NCBI RefSeq assembly: GCF_012396235.1
Contig: NZ_JAAXPA010000036.1
Coordinates: 1 to 64,000, forward strand
Source of the DNA: Rhodococcus opacus
GTDB lineage: Bacteria > Actinomycetota > Actinomycetes > Mycobacteriales > Mycobacteriaceae
DNA length: 64,000 nucleotides
Reading direction: 5' to 3'
The notes beneath the pieces are model-generated. The model was not told the DNA's origin and searched no databases. It saw nothing but the letters and a program-made list of their open reading frames with translations. Shown piece by piece: positions 33,917 through 42,920 of this stretch; the stretch's first letter is position 1, and each line of letters opens with the position of its first letter. Both the position numbers and the translations under genes were made by a program.

Positions 33917-35103
33917 GCCTTCCGGCTGCAGACGACGCCCGTAGTGGCGAGGTCGTCGATCGCGGCAGCGGTGTAGCCGAGTTCCGTCAGCAACTCGACC
34001 GTGTGTTGTCCCAGCGCCGGGGCGCCGGTGGTGGAGAACCGGGGAATGCTGTGGAGGTGCCACGGCGAGCCGAGGGTGGTGTGCTCGACCCCAGTGGGGT
34101 CGGTGACGTCGATGAAGATGCCGGCGGCCTCGACGTCCGGGTTCTTATGGACCTCGCGGTAGGAACTGATGCGACCGGCGACGACACCGTTCGGTGTCAA
34201 CAGTGTCATGGCTTCGTCGCTGGTCATCTTGGCGAACTCGGACCGGAGTTCCTCGAGTAGTGCTGGGCGGTTGCGCACGCGGCTCTCGTTGGTCTCGAAT
34301 CGCGGGTCGGAGGCCAGTTCGGGGTGGCCGAGCAGGTTGCAGAGCCGGTCGAAATGCACCACCGAGTAGGCAGATACGACGATGGCGCCGTCCCTGGTGG
34401 GCATCACGTCCGCGGCGGGCGCCACGGTGGCTTGCCCGTTTCCCTTGCGCACGGGATCGTTGCCGGTCAGGAGATACTCGCCCCAGTTCGGGCCCTGCAG
34501 ATGCACCGCCACCTCGAGCAGCGAGGTCTCGACGGTGTCGCCGTCGCCGGTGCGCAACCGCCGGATGTAGGCGCCCAGGATGGCTTGAGCGAACACGTGC
34601 GCGGCAGCCGCGTCGACCACGGGGAAGCCGACACGTTGCGGTTCTCGGTCGGCTTCGCCCGTGACCCACATGATGCCGCTTTCGGCCTGCGCTGCGATGT
34701 CCAGGCCGGCGCGGTACTTCGACGGCCCGTGCAGCCCGAATCCGGTGACAGTGGCATAAATGAGATCGGGGTGCGCGGTGCGGACCTGCTCGGCGCCGAG
34801 GCCGAAGGAATCCATCACCCCGGGCCGCAGATTCTGCACGACGATGTCTGCGCCCGCGATCAGTTCCCGGGCGACCTGCTGTCCTCGGACGTCCTTCAGG
34901 TCCAGGGCGATGCAGCGCTTGTTGCGGTTGTAGTTCCGCAGGATCGCGTCACCGTAAATGCCGATCGATCGCGACGATTCCCCGTGGATCGGCTCGACTT
35001 TGATCACGTCGGCGCCGAGGTCGGCCAGGACCTGGGTGGCGGCCGGGGCCGCGATGAACTGTCCGAAGTCGACGACGCGGACGCCGTCCAATGGTGTGCT
35101 CAT
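33913..35103 (-). CDS. CaiB/BaiF-family CoA transferase
   Basis: This class III CoA transferase of 396 residues moves CoA from an acyl-CoA donor to a carboxylic acid via an aspartyl-CoA intermediate. Family segments are VVDFGQFIAAPAATQVLADL, then GADVIKVEP, YNRNKRCIALDLK and FGLHGPSKYRAGLDIAAQAE, whose Asp is the expected nucleophile. Length is normal. It starts within the MFS stop (ATGA) and is followed by the DUF202 pair. With the transporter it would activate an imported acid for breakdown. Confidence 0.88.
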   Translation of the reverse strand: MSTPLDGVRVVDFGQFIAAPAATQVLADLGADVIKVEPIHGESSRSIGIYGDAILRNYNRNKRCIALDLKDVRGQQVARELIAGADIVVQNLRPGVMDSFGLGAEQVRTAHPDLIYATVTGFGLHGPSKYRAGLDIAAQAESGIMWVTGEADREPQRVGFPVVDAAAAHVFAQAILGAYIRRLRTGDGDTVETSLLEVAVHLQGPNWGEYLLTGNDPVRKGNGQATVAPAADVMPTRDGAIVVSAYSVVHFDRLCNLLGHPELASDPRFETNESRVRNRPALLEELRSEFAKMTSDEAMTLLTPNGVVAGRISSYREVHKNPDVEAAGIFIDVTDPTGVEHTTLGSPWHLHSIPRFSTTGAPALGQHTVELLTELGYTAAAIDDLATTGVVCSRKA

Positions 35104-36407
35104 TGCACGTTCTCCTGTAGATGGGTATTGAGTTTGGCCTCATCACGTTCCGGGTGCACCAGGAAGGTGGCTGCGGCGCCGCCGATGGCCATGAGCACAC
35201 CGGTGAGCGCGAAACCGTGCCCGTAGCCGGTGATCTTGTCGGCTGCGGTGCCGACGAAATGCCCGAGTACCAGCGGCGCGAGTACGCCGGCCATGCTGTA
35301 GAACGCCACGAGGAACCCCAGGACCGGACCACGCTTACGCGGGTGCACAACATCGGCGATGGCGGTGAAGGCGACGGCATACGCAGCAGTATTGAGCGAG
35401 AACGCCAAGGTGATGAAGACCATCTGCGGCAGACCAGCCGACAGCAATGTAAATGCGAACATCGACAGGCCGGCCGCGACGATCAGACCGCCCGCCAAAT
35501 ACCCCCGCGAAACACGCCGGGACACCCCTCGCGCGGTCAACCAATTCGACAACCAGCCGGCACCGATCGCACCGACCGCGGCGAAGGCATAGGGAAGCAT
35601 GATCAACCGTCCGGCGGTGACCGTGTCGTAGCCCAACCCATCCGATAGATAGACCGGCAGCCAGGCCACCTTCAAGGTGGTCGACCAATACGAGAAGAAC
35701 GTCAGCAGAGCAATGCCGACGACGGTTCCGGTGGTCAGCAACGTCCGGTACGGAGCATCGACCAACTCCGCGGCGCCCGGGGCCGTTCCCACCGGTGTGT
35801 GCGCGGGCGCATCCTTGCCGAAGACGAGCCAGACCACTGCCCACAGTCCGCCCAGGACGATGAGCACACCGAAGGCCGCATGCCAGGTCCAGGTGACGAT
35901 GACCCAGGTCAACACGGGCGCGGCGAGAAGCGGGCCCACCGAGGCGCCCGCGGTGACGACCCCACCCGGCAGGGCCCGTTTCTCCGGCGGAAACCACGAG
36001 TGCACCGAATGGGTGGCCAGCGCGTACGCCGGCCCTTCGGCAAAGCCGAGGACGATGCGACACGCGAGCATCACACCGAAGCTCACCGGGCCGAGCAGGG
36101 GCACCATCGTGACGATCCAGACGAGCATCAGCACGGCTAGCAACCAGCGCAGACCGATGCGGGAAGACAGCGCTCCGAGGACTATCGCTCCGGCGGCGAA
36201 CAACCAGAAGAAGGCACTCTGCAGCAGGCCGAACTGCTGCGGTGTGATTCCCAGATCGTGTTGGATATGAACGCCGGCGAAGCCGAGTACAGCCTTGTCC
36301 GCGAAGTTGAGAAGGAGGAAGGTGAACAGCAACATGGCGATCAGCCATGCACGCTTCAATGAGGGCGGTGCGACAACAGCTTTGGGCTGTGCTCGAGTGT
36401 CTGTCAT
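35100..36407 (-). CDS. MFS transporter upstream of CoA transferase
   Basis: This is a major facilitator of 435 residues with 12 helices, of the anion:cation symporter type: LLLNFADKAVLGFAG in helix 1, the loop SSRIGLRWLL and the GFAEGPAYALATHSVHSWFP stretch in the second loop region. Homologues take up sugar acids, aromatic acids or other carboxylates. It is related to the transporter at 42921-44246, which has the same NWADKAVFG and GFFEGPSGALIHTGAYSW patterns. It is coupled to the CoA transferase downstream, so it likely imports that enzyme's substrate. Confidence 0.87.
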   Translation of the reverse strand: MTDTRAQPKAVVAPPSLKRAWLIAMLLFTFLLLNFADKAVLGFAGVHIQHDLGITPQQFGLLQSAFFWLFAAGAIVLGALSSRIGLRWLLAVLMLVWIVTMVPLLGPVSFGVMLACRIVLGFAEGPAYALATHSVHSWFPPEKRALPGGVVTAGASVGPLLAAPVLTWVIVTWTWHAAFGVLIVLGGLWAVVWLVFGKDAPAHTPVGTAPGAAELVDAPYRTLLTTGTVVGIALLTFFSYWSTTLKVAWLPVYLSDGLGYDTVTAGRLIMLPYAFAAVGAIGAGWLSNWLTARGVSRRVSRGYLAGGLIVAAGLSMFAFTLLSAGLPQMVFITLAFSLNTAAYAVAFTAIADVVHPRKRGPVLGFLVAFYSMAGVLAPLVLGHFVGTAADKITGYGHGFALTGVLMAIGGAAATFLVHPERDEAKLNTHLQENVQ

Positions 36408-36450
36408 AAAGGGCTCCGAACATGCAGAGTGGATGGGGTGACACGAGCCG

Positions 36451-37245
36451 TCAGTGGCCTGTGAACGCGGCCTCGCGTTTGTGCAGGAAAGCCTCGGCCG
36501 CTTCGCGAGCATCGTCGGAATGGAAGCACTGCACCATGCGATCCACTTCCGCGAGCAAGTAGTCGCCGAGCGGCGCGGTGGAAGAGTGGAGCAGGTTCCG
36601 TTTCATCGCACGGAGGGCGAGGGGGGCGGAGGTCGCGAGACGGTGCGCAAGCTCGCGGGCGGTGCCGTGGAGCGACTGTGCGGAGGTTACCGAGTTGACC
36701 AGTCCGAGCTGGTGGGCGCGCTCGGCGGTGAGTTTGCCTGGGGTGAGAAATAATTCGCGGGCGTGCGCGCCGCCCAGCATCTTGTTGATCAGCCAGACGC
36801 CGCCGAGGTCACCGGACAGTCCGGCACTGATGAATGCGGTGTTGAACACGGCACGGTCGGAAGCGATCCGAAAATCTGCTGCGGCAGCGAGCGATAGCCC
36901 TGCTCCAGCGCAGGCACCGTCGATAGCGGCGATCGTGACCTGCGGTATCTGATGGAAAGCGAGCAGAGTGGTGCTGACGTGGCGCAAACGTGCGGTATCC
37001 GCCACGACCGAGTCACGCCGCAAGGTCCTGGATTCGGCAGGAGCGGCAAGATCAGCGCCCACGCTGAAATCGGAGCCCTGGCCCGAAAGGATCACCACTC
37101 GTACGTCGGGTGAGCGCGCGAGCGTTGTGATCACGGCGCGAAGCTCTTCGAGTACGGCAAAGGAAACGGCATTTCGTCGCCCGGGGTTGTCGAGGACCAC
37201 GGTTGCTGTGGCATCCTCGATCGCGCAGTGAACGTGGCCGCTCAT
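36451..37245 (-). CDS. Enoyl-CoA hydratase/isomerase family protein
   Basis: This is a crotonase-fold protein of 264 residues. Oxyanion segments are SDFSVGADLAAP and GACAGAGLSLAAAADFRIA. The region where hydratases carry the first Glu reads FNTAFISAGLSGDLGGVW, so the classic pair of glutamates is not present and isomerase or other chemistry is possible. A strong GAGGAGG ribosome site precedes ATG 37245. An inverted repeat (37264-37283) sits directly upstream, and the LysR gene lies on the other side of that gap. It is followed by the MFS gene 43 bases later. Confidence 0.84.
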   Translation of the reverse strand: MSGHVHCAIEDATATVVLDNPGRRNAVSFAVLEELRAVITTLARSPDVRVVILSGQGSDFSVGADLAAPAESRTLRRDSVVADTARLRHVSTTLLAFHQIPQVTIAAIDGACAGAGLSLAAAADFRIASDRAVFNTAFISAGLSGDLGGVWLINKMLGGAHARELFLTPGKLTAERAHQLGLVNSVTSAQSLHGTARELAHRLATSAPLALRAMKRNLLHSSTAPLGDYLLAEVDRMVQCFHSDDAREAAEAFLHKREAAFTGH

Positions 37246-37263
37246 GATTCCTCCTCGATTGAC

Positions 37264-37283
37264 GTTCACCAGTTGTGAACTGG
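37264..37283. promoter_or_regulatory. Overlapping inverted repeats before crotonase gene
   Basis: GTTCACCAGTTGTGAACTGG contains GTTCAC-N5-GTGAAC and CCAGTT-N3-AACTGG sharing the same centre region. It lies 18 bases upstream of the crotonase start, in the 109-base gap after the LysR gene. A similar half-site, GTGAATTGG, occurs at 44424-44432 in the divergent gap that serves the related genes. It may bind the LysR protein. Confidence 0.45.
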
Positions 37284-37354
37284 CGCACATTCATTCAAGA
37301 GGCAGCGACCGACCACGTCAAAGACCGAAAGTAGGCCGAATCAACTGCAATTTC

Positions 37355-38374
37355 CTATCGATCCGGTGATGGGCGTACCTCCGAGTCGCGGTAATTGCGT
37401 TCGCGAACCCGGTGATCTGCCGTCAGTGCTGTCAGCGAGGCCCCCTCGATCCACGAGTGTCCCCGGGCCGTGTGCCGGTCGATACTGCGAAGCCAGGCCC
37501 GCATCGAGCGCTTCGAGTAATCCAGGAAGTCGGAGGTTGCCACCGTCATTCGACCCCTGCGATACATCATTCCGACTCGTCGTGAAAGCCCCGGGGACAG
37601 CTCGCGCACCACACCGCCGCGATGACGGGCGTCGAGCGCAATCCGGAGCGGAATGATTGCCGCGCCTGCTCCGGAGAGCACCATCGGCAGTACCGCGCCG
37701 CGCTGTGGTACCTCCACAACGATCCGCGGTTCGACACCATGCTCCCGCAACGAGTTCTCGATGTACTCTCTTGTTGCCGTGCCGTGTTCGCCCATCACGA
37801 AAGGGACCCCGGACAGACTTTCGACTGGGGTGGGATCGGGCCAGAACGACTCGGTGCCAGGTGGACAGACGAGGACGAACTTCTGATCGACCAGTTCCTC
37901 GCTCACTAGTTCCTCCCCCGCAATCGGCATGGCCGAGAAGCCGACCTCGCAGGCACCGGATCGTACGAGCTGCACCAGATCCGCCGCTTCGTCACGCTCC
38001 TCGATCCGAAAACGCACTTCGGGAAATTTGGCGCGGAACCCCGCCGCCCACACCGATAGTGGGTCCGTGGAGATATCCGACAGTGCCGCGATATCGATCC
38101 GCCCGCTGCGCCCCTGCCCGACGCTCCGCACTGCATTCTCCGCTGCTTCCGCCTCGCGCAGGATCATGCGAGCCGGGCCGATCAGGGCCTCGCCGGCCGG
38201 CGCGAGGACAAGACCTCTGCCCACTCGGTGAAACAGCTCGGATCCCAGGTCCTTCTCGAGCTTGCGGACGGCCTGGGAGAGCGACGGCTGGGCCACTCGC
38301 AGCGCGACTGCGGCACGGTTGACCCCTCCGTGATCGACCACCGCAAGGAAGTACTCCATTTGACGCAGATCCAT
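37355..38374 (-). CDS. LysR-family transcriptional regulator
   Basis: This is a LysR-type regulator of 339 residues. The winged helix occupies residues 1-60: MDLRQMEYFLAVVDHGGVNR, AALRVAQPSLSQAVRKLEKD, then LGSELFHRVGRGLVL. The co-inducer domain follows (RIDIAALSDISTDPLSVWAA onward) and a 30-residue basic tail extends beyond the usual 300. It follows the thioesterase by 9 bases on the same strand and may be co-transcribed with the upstream catabolic genes, rather than divergent as is usual for the family. Likely targets are the crotonase/MFS/CoA-transferase unit and the operon starting at 44246. Confidence 0.88.
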   Translation of the reverse strand: MDLRQMEYFLAVVDHGGVNRAAVALRVAQPSLSQAVRKLEKDLGSELFHRVGRGLVLAPAGEALIGPARMILREAEAAENAVRSVGQGRSGRIDIAALSDISTDPLSVWAAGFRAKFPEVRFRIEERDEAADLVQLVRSGACEVGFSAMPIAGEELVSEELVDQKFVLVCPPGTESFWPDPTPVESLSGVPFVMGEHGTATREYIENSLREHGVEPRIVVEVPQRGAVLPMVLSGAGAAIIPLRIALDARHRGGVVRELSPGLSRRVGMMYRRGRMTVATSDFLDYSKRSMRAWLRSIDRHTARGHSWIEGASLTALTADHRVRERNYRDSEVRPSPDR

Positions 38375-38383
38375 GCAGCAAAG

Positions 38384-39355
38384 CTAGCGGGCAGGGCGCC
38401 GAATGCGCCATGGTGTAGCGGGGTCGTGGAGGGACTCCGGGTCGGTCATGAGCCGAGATATGTCCTGTACTCGGGACTCGCCGGCGAGCGCACGACCCTC
38501 TTCGGGTCGCTGTAGCGTTCTGCGGTCGTTCTCGATGGCGGAAACGGTGCAGATCCCCAGAGGGCCGTCGCGGTCGAACATGGTTGCCGAGCCCACCGCG
38601 ACTCCGTCGCACGCGCGGTGGCTGTCGGCTTCCAGTCCGAGTTCGATCCCCTCCGGCAGTCTGGTCAGCGCCAGCGTGACGTCACCGTTGATGTATCCGA
38701 TGCCCTCGGTGCCCATGTTGGTTACCAAATTGGTCAAGTCGGCGATCATTGCCGCACGCACGAGGGGGGTGGTCGCTTCTCCTGCGATCGCCGACCACCC
38801 TGTCGTCCAGATCCGTTTCCGATCAGAGGTTCGCCACGCCGGTCCTCCGTGCGGCAACGGCCCCCAGTCGGCATTCTCCCCACTGGTGCCGATCAACCGC
38901 TCGCCGAGATGCTCGGTCGGCGAGGGAGGCTCAGGGACGCGGGAGTCGACCCAATGCGCTCCTGCTGCGTTCCTCGATTTTCGGTAGAAAGCAACCGTGG
39001 CCCTGGCCACGGCTTCATCCGACTGAATCAATTCGGCTTCGACAAGTCGAATTCGGTTTCCCCACCGGATGATCCGTGAGCGAACATCGATCCGGCCCAT
39101 CCTCACCGGACGAAAGAGATCCGCGGTCACTCGGGTGGCGAAGAATTCATCCTGCTTGTACTCACCCTCGATGGCGTGGGCAAGCAAACCCAGCACCGCC
39201 GGACCGGACACCATGTCCGCCGACCACCCGCTGATGGCGGCCGCCCTCGGCTCGTACCCCGAACCTGCACGAGCGAAGAACGGTTGAGCGGTGTGTGCCG
39301 ATCTGGTCGCCTGTTCCGCGTCGAGCTGCGCGTCGGCTGTCACTTTCAGTTCCAC
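38384..39355 (-). CDS. Thioesterase-superfamily (double hot-dog) protein
   Basis: This protein of 323 residues looks like a two-domain hot-dog acyl-CoA thioesterase-like protein of the mycobacterial type. The first half contains VTADLFRPVRMGRIDVRSRI, followed by WGNRIRLVEAELIQ, and the second half GYINGDVTLALTRLPEGIEL and CDGVAVGSATMFDRDGP. It might hydrolyse or bind acyl-CoA in the beta-oxidation pathway. The GTG start at 39355 lies inside the end of the racemase-like gene (10-base overlap) and no ribosome site is seen, so translation is coupled. The function is assigned with modest confidence. Confidence 0.68.
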   Translation of the reverse strand: MELKVTADAQLDAEQATRSAHTAQPFFARAGSGYEPRAAAISGWSADMVSGPAVLGLLAHAIEGEYKQDEFFATRVTADLFRPVRMGRIDVRSRIIRWGNRIRLVEAELIQSDEAVARATVAFYRKSRNAAGAHWVDSRVPEPPSPTEHLGERLIGTSGENADWGPLPHGGPAWRTSDRKRIWTTGWSAIAGEATTPLVRAAMIADLTNLVTNMGTEGIGYINGDVTLALTRLPEGIELGLEADSHRACDGVAVGSATMFDRDGPLGICTVSAIENDRRTLQRPEEGRALAGESRVQDISRLMTDPESLHDPATPWRIRRPAR

Positions 39356-40440
39356 AGCGTGGCGGCGTCGACCGCTTCGGTGGCCGGGGGGCCGGGTAGC
39401 CCGGGTTCGCTGCGGGAGAATCGCGGCGCGGGCCGGTGCTGGGTGACGCGGTCCAGTTCGACGAGGGATCCGCGGGCGGCGATGTGCGGGTTCTGGGGTG
39501 CCTCGGCGAAGGTCAGCACCGGGGTGGTGCAGGCGTCGGTGCCGTCGAAGATCGCCGCCCACTCGTCGCGGGTCTTGGTGAGGAACACCTCGGCGAACTG
39601 TTTCTGCAGTTGCGGCCAGCCGCTCCGGTCGTTCTGGGCCGGCAGATCGGCCGGGTCGAGACCCAGACCCTCCACCAGCAGTGCGTAGAACTGTGGTTCG
39701 ACCGCACCGACGGCCATGTATCGGCCGTCCGCGGTTTCGTAGGTGTTGTAGTACGGCGCACCGGTGTCGAGCATGTTCACCCCGCGCTCGTCCGACCACC
39801 GGCCGATACCGCGGAAGCTCCACATCATGTGCGACAACGCCAGGGTGCCGTCCACCATGGCCGCGTCGACGACCTGTCCCTTGCCCGACGTGTGACGCTC
39901 GATCAGCGCGGCGAGGATGCCGAACACGAGGAACATCGAGCCGCCGCCGAAGTCGCCGACCATGTTCAGCGGCGGCACCGGGCGCTCGCCCTTCCTGCCG
40001 ATCGCGTGCAGGACACCGGTCAGCGAGATGTAGTTGATGTCGTGGCCGGCCGTCTGGGCGAGTGGACCTTCCTGCCCCCAGCCGGTCATCCGGCCGTAGA
40101 TCAGGCGCGGGTTGTGCGCCAGTGCGACGTCCGGGCCCAGCCCCAGGCGCTCGGTGACGCCGGGGCGGAAGCCTTCGATGAGCACGTCTGCCCGTTCGAT
40201 GAGGCCGAGGACGAGTTCGATGTCGGCGGGGTCTTTGAGGTTCGCTTCCACGACGCGGCGGCCGCGGTGGGTCTGGTCGCGGGGCTGCCCGGCTGTCGGC
40301 AGCAGGCCGGCGCGCTGTACGCGGACCACGTCGGCGCCGAGGTCGGCGAGCAACGTCGCAGCGTGCGGGCCGGGACCGATGCCGGCGAGTTCGACTATGC
40401 GGACACCGGTAAGTGGCCCGGTGCCGGTGGTGGTCGCCAT
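39346..40440 (-). CDS. Alpha-methylacyl-CoA racemase homologue (CaiB family)
   Basis: This is a CaiB/BaiF-family protein of 364 residues, closest in pattern to alpha-methylacyl-CoA racemases. VELAGIGPGPHAATLLADLG starts the Rossmann domain, GHDINYISLTGVLHAIG carries the His/Asp pair used in proton transfer, and NMVGDFGGGSMFLVFGI supplies the following Asp. Racemisation of 2-methylacyl-CoA esters is needed before dehydrogenation of branched chains such as sterol side chains or isoprenoids. It lies in a run with two acyl-CoA dehydrogenases, so a branched-chain acid is the likely substrate class. Confidence 0.88.
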   Translation of the reverse strand: MATTTGTGPLTGVRIVELAGIGPGPHAATLLADLGADVVRVQRAGLLPTAGQPRDQTHRGRRVVEANLKDPADIELVLGLIERADVLIEGFRPGVTERLGLGPDVALAHNPRLIYGRMTGWGQEGPLAQTAGHDINYISLTGVLHAIGRKGERPVPPLNMVGDFGGGSMFLVFGILAALIERHTSGKGQVVDAAMVDGTLALSHMMWSFRGIGRWSDERGVNMLDTGAPYYNTYETADGRYMAVGAVEPQFYALLVEGLGLDPADLPAQNDRSGWPQLQKQFAEVFLTKTRDEWAAIFDGTDACTTPVLTFAEAPQNPHIAARGSLVELDRVTQHRPAPRFSRSEPGLPGPPATEAVDAATLWN

Positions 40441-40490
40441 GAATTCTCCCTCTACCTCTGGGCGATGGAACGTGCTGTGACGCTGAATGT

Positions 40491-41660
40491 TCAGCCGACT
40501 CGAGCGGTTTGCGTGGTGGACAGCAGGGTGGGCAGTGCCCGAGCGAGGTTGCGCTCGTGGATCTGCGAGGCACCTTCGTAGATGCGCAGCGCCCGCACGT
40601 CACGCCACATGCGCGGCACCGAGTGTTCGCCCACGATGCCGGCTCCGCCGAGCACCTGGACCGCCCGGTCGGCCACGACGGATGCCATCTCGGTGCAATA
40701 GAGCTTCGCCGCCGAAATGCGATGCCGCGGCGGGGTGCCGGCGTCGAATTCGCGGGCGCAATCCAGGATCATCGACCGTCCCGCCTCGAGCTCTGCGTAG
40801 CTGCGACCGAGCATGGCCTGGACGGCCCCGAACTCGGCCAGGGGTTGCCCGAATTGCTCCCGCTCACCGGCGTGCCGCGCGGCCTCGGTGAGCAAGCGCG
40901 TGGCCTGACCGACGGCGGTGGCCGCGACGTGGGTGCGGGCCTGGTTGATCCCGCGCATGGCGTGCGTCATTCCCAGGCCTTCCGCCCCTCCGATCAGCCG
41001 GTCTGCGTCTACTCGCACCCCACGCAGACTGACCTCGGCGACGGGCCCCTCGGCGTGACCGTTCATCAACTCGGGCAACCGGGTCTGCACGCCGGGAGTG
41101 TCCCGATCCACCAGGAACGACGAGACACCGCCGTCCTCGGTGCGGGCGAACACCACCAGCACGTCCGCCCACCCGCCGTTGGTGATGTAGCGCTTCTCCC
41201 CGTCGATGACGTAGCCGCCACGCGTCCGGGTCGCGGTGGTCCGTACCGCGGACGCGTCGCTCCCGGCGTTCTCCTCGGTGAGCGCGAAGGCCATCACGCA
41301 CTCCCCGGCCGCCATCGCGGGGAGGTACCTCTCGCGCTGCACGGCGGTGCCGTATTCGAGCAGGATCTGTGAGGCCAGACCGATGCTCGTCGAGAACCGC
41401 GACCGGTACACAGCCGACGACCGGGTGAACTCGAACGTCAGGAGCACCTGCTGCTCGACCGTCCACCCCAGGCCGCCGACGCTGGTGGGCAGGGTGATGC
41501 CGAACAGACCGAGCTCGCTCATCCGTCGGACGAGGTCCGGGGGCACCGCACCGGCGGCGACCATCTCATTCTCCCGCGGGATCAGTTCGTCGTCGGTGAA
41601 GTCGCGAATCACCTGCCGGTACGTCTCGAAGTCGAGGGTGCGGACCCGGGGATCGATCAC
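40491..41660 (-). CDS. Acyl-CoA dehydrogenase (YEGA type)
   Basis: This is an acyl-CoA dehydrogenase of 389 residues. LTEENAGSDASAVRTTATRT is the FAD-contact block and the C-terminal ALRIYEGASQIHERNLARAL retains the catalytic Glu of medium-chain-type enzymes. The start is a GTG at 41660 with a weak ribosome site. It is 45 bases after a second acyl-CoA dehydrogenase of another subtype and 50 bases before the racemase-like gene. It is expected to form a homotetramer, unlike the paired genes elsewhere in the window. Confidence 0.88.
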   Translation of the reverse strand: MIDPRVRTLDFETYRQVIRDFTDDELIPRENEMVAAGAVPPDLVRRMSELGLFGITLPTSVGGLGWTVEQQVLLTFEFTRSSAVYRSRFSTSIGLASQILLEYGTAVQRERYLPAMAAGECVMAFALTEENAGSDASAVRTTATRTRGGYVIDGEKRYITNGGWADVLVVFARTEDGGVSSFLVDRDTPGVQTRLPELMNGHAEGPVAEVSLRGVRVDADRLIGGAEGLGMTHAMRGINQARTHVAATAVGQATRLLTEAARHAGEREQFGQPLAEFGAVQAMLGRSYAELEAGRSMILDCAREFDAGTPPRHRISAAKLYCTEMASVVADRAVQVLGGAGIVGEHSVPRMWRDVRALRIYEGASQIHERNLARALPTLLSTTQTARVG

Positions 41661-41705
41661 GTGAATGCTCCTGTTCGTGAGGGCGAAAGCTCCTGCGGGA
41701 CTGGA

Positions 41706-42863
41706 TCAGAAACCGGCCGACTTGGCGATGATCGTCTTCATGACCTCGCTGGTGCCGCCGTAGATCCGCGAGACGCGGGTGTCCGCGTACAGCCGGGCGA
41801 TGGGGTATTCGAGCATGTAGCCGTATCCGCCGTGCAGCTGCAGGCACTTGTCGATGATCTCGCCGGCGTTCTCGGTGCAGAACAGCTTCGCCTTGGCGGC
41901 ATCGGCGACGCTCAGGTCGCCGGTCTCGTGCAGCTCGATGGCCCGGTCCACCATGGCCTGCGCTGCCTCCACCTTGGCGATGCATTCGGCGATGACGAAT
42001 TTGGTGTTCTGGAAGTCGGCGACGGGCTTGCCGAACACCTTGCGGTCACGCACGTAGTCGGAGGCGAACGTGATGGCACCGGTGGCGGCGGCGGTCGTGG
42101 TGACCGCGATCATCAGGCGCTCCTGCGGAAGGTTGTTGGCCAGATAGCCGAACGCCGCGCCCTCTTCGCCGAGCAGATCCTCGACAGGAACCCGCACGTC
42201 AGTGAAGGAAAGCTCGGCGGTGTCGGAGGTGCGCATACCGATCTTCTCGAGCTTGCGACCCACCTCGTAGCCCTCGCTCGTGGTGTCCACGGCGAGGATG
42301 CTGAGGCCGGCGCGGCGGTTCTCCTCGGTGGTCGGGGAGGTGCGGCAGACGACGAGGACGCGGTCGGCTTGAACGCCTCCGGTGATGAAGGTCTTGGCGC
42401 CGTTGAGGATGTAGTGGGTGCCGTCCTCCGACAGCCGGGCGGTGGTCTTGATGCCGGCGAGGTCCGAGCCGGTGCCCGGCTCGGTCATCGCGATGGCGGT
42501 CATCATGTCGCCGCTGACGAACCCGGGCAGCCAGCGCTGCTTCTGTTCCTCGGTGCCGTAGGTGAGCAGGTAGGGCAGCACCAGGCCGGTGTGCACACCG
42601 AATGCACCGAAACTGACTGCGGCGCGGGCGGTCTCCTCGGAGAGCACCGCCTGGTACTTGAAGCTGGTCTCGCCGGCTCCACCGTAGGACTCGGGTACGG
42701 TCATTCCGAGCACGCCCAGCTTGCCGAGCTGACGGTAGAAGTCGCGCGGCACCATGCCCTCGCGCTCCCAGTCGGCGAAGTTCGGCGTGACCTGCGACTC
42801 GATGAAGTCACGGATGACTTTGCGGAAGTCTTCATGTTCCTGGTTGAACACGATGCGCTGCAT
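41706..42863 (-). CDS. Acyl-CoA dehydrogenase (GGTSE type)
   Basis: This is an acyl-CoA dehydrogenase of 385 residues. The FAD block is AMTEPGTGSDLAGIKTTARL, followed by LNGAKTFITGG, and the end reads RIYGGTSEVMKTIIAKSAGF. Gly replaces the Glu of the YEGT motif, so the catalytic base should sit on another helix, as in long-chain and isovaleryl-type enzymes. It resembles actinobacterial FadE proteins used for long or branched chains. It follows the MFS gene by 57 bases in the same operon. Confidence 0.88.
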   Translation of the reverse strand: MQRIVFNQEHEDFRKVIRDFIESQVTPNFADWEREGMVPRDFYRQLGKLGVLGMTVPESYGGAGETSFKYQAVLSEETARAAVSFGAFGVHTGLVLPYLLTYGTEEQKQRWLPGFVSGDMMTAIAMTEPGTGSDLAGIKTTARLSEDGTHYILNGAKTFITGGVQADRVLVVCRTSPTTEENRRAGLSILAVDTTSEGYEVGRKLEKIGMRTSDTAELSFTDVRVPVEDLLGEEGAAFGYLANNLPQERLMIAVTTTAAATGAITFASDYVRDRKVFGKPVADFQNTKFVIAECIAKVEAAQAMVDRAIELHETGDLSVADAAKAKLFCTENAGEIIDKCLQLHGGYGYMLEYPIARLYADTRVSRIYGGTSEVMKTIIAKSAGF

Positions 42864-42920
42864 GTCTTTTCCTTCTTTTGTGCGGACCAGCGTGGATGGG
42901 TGTTGGGGAATGTGGCCGCG

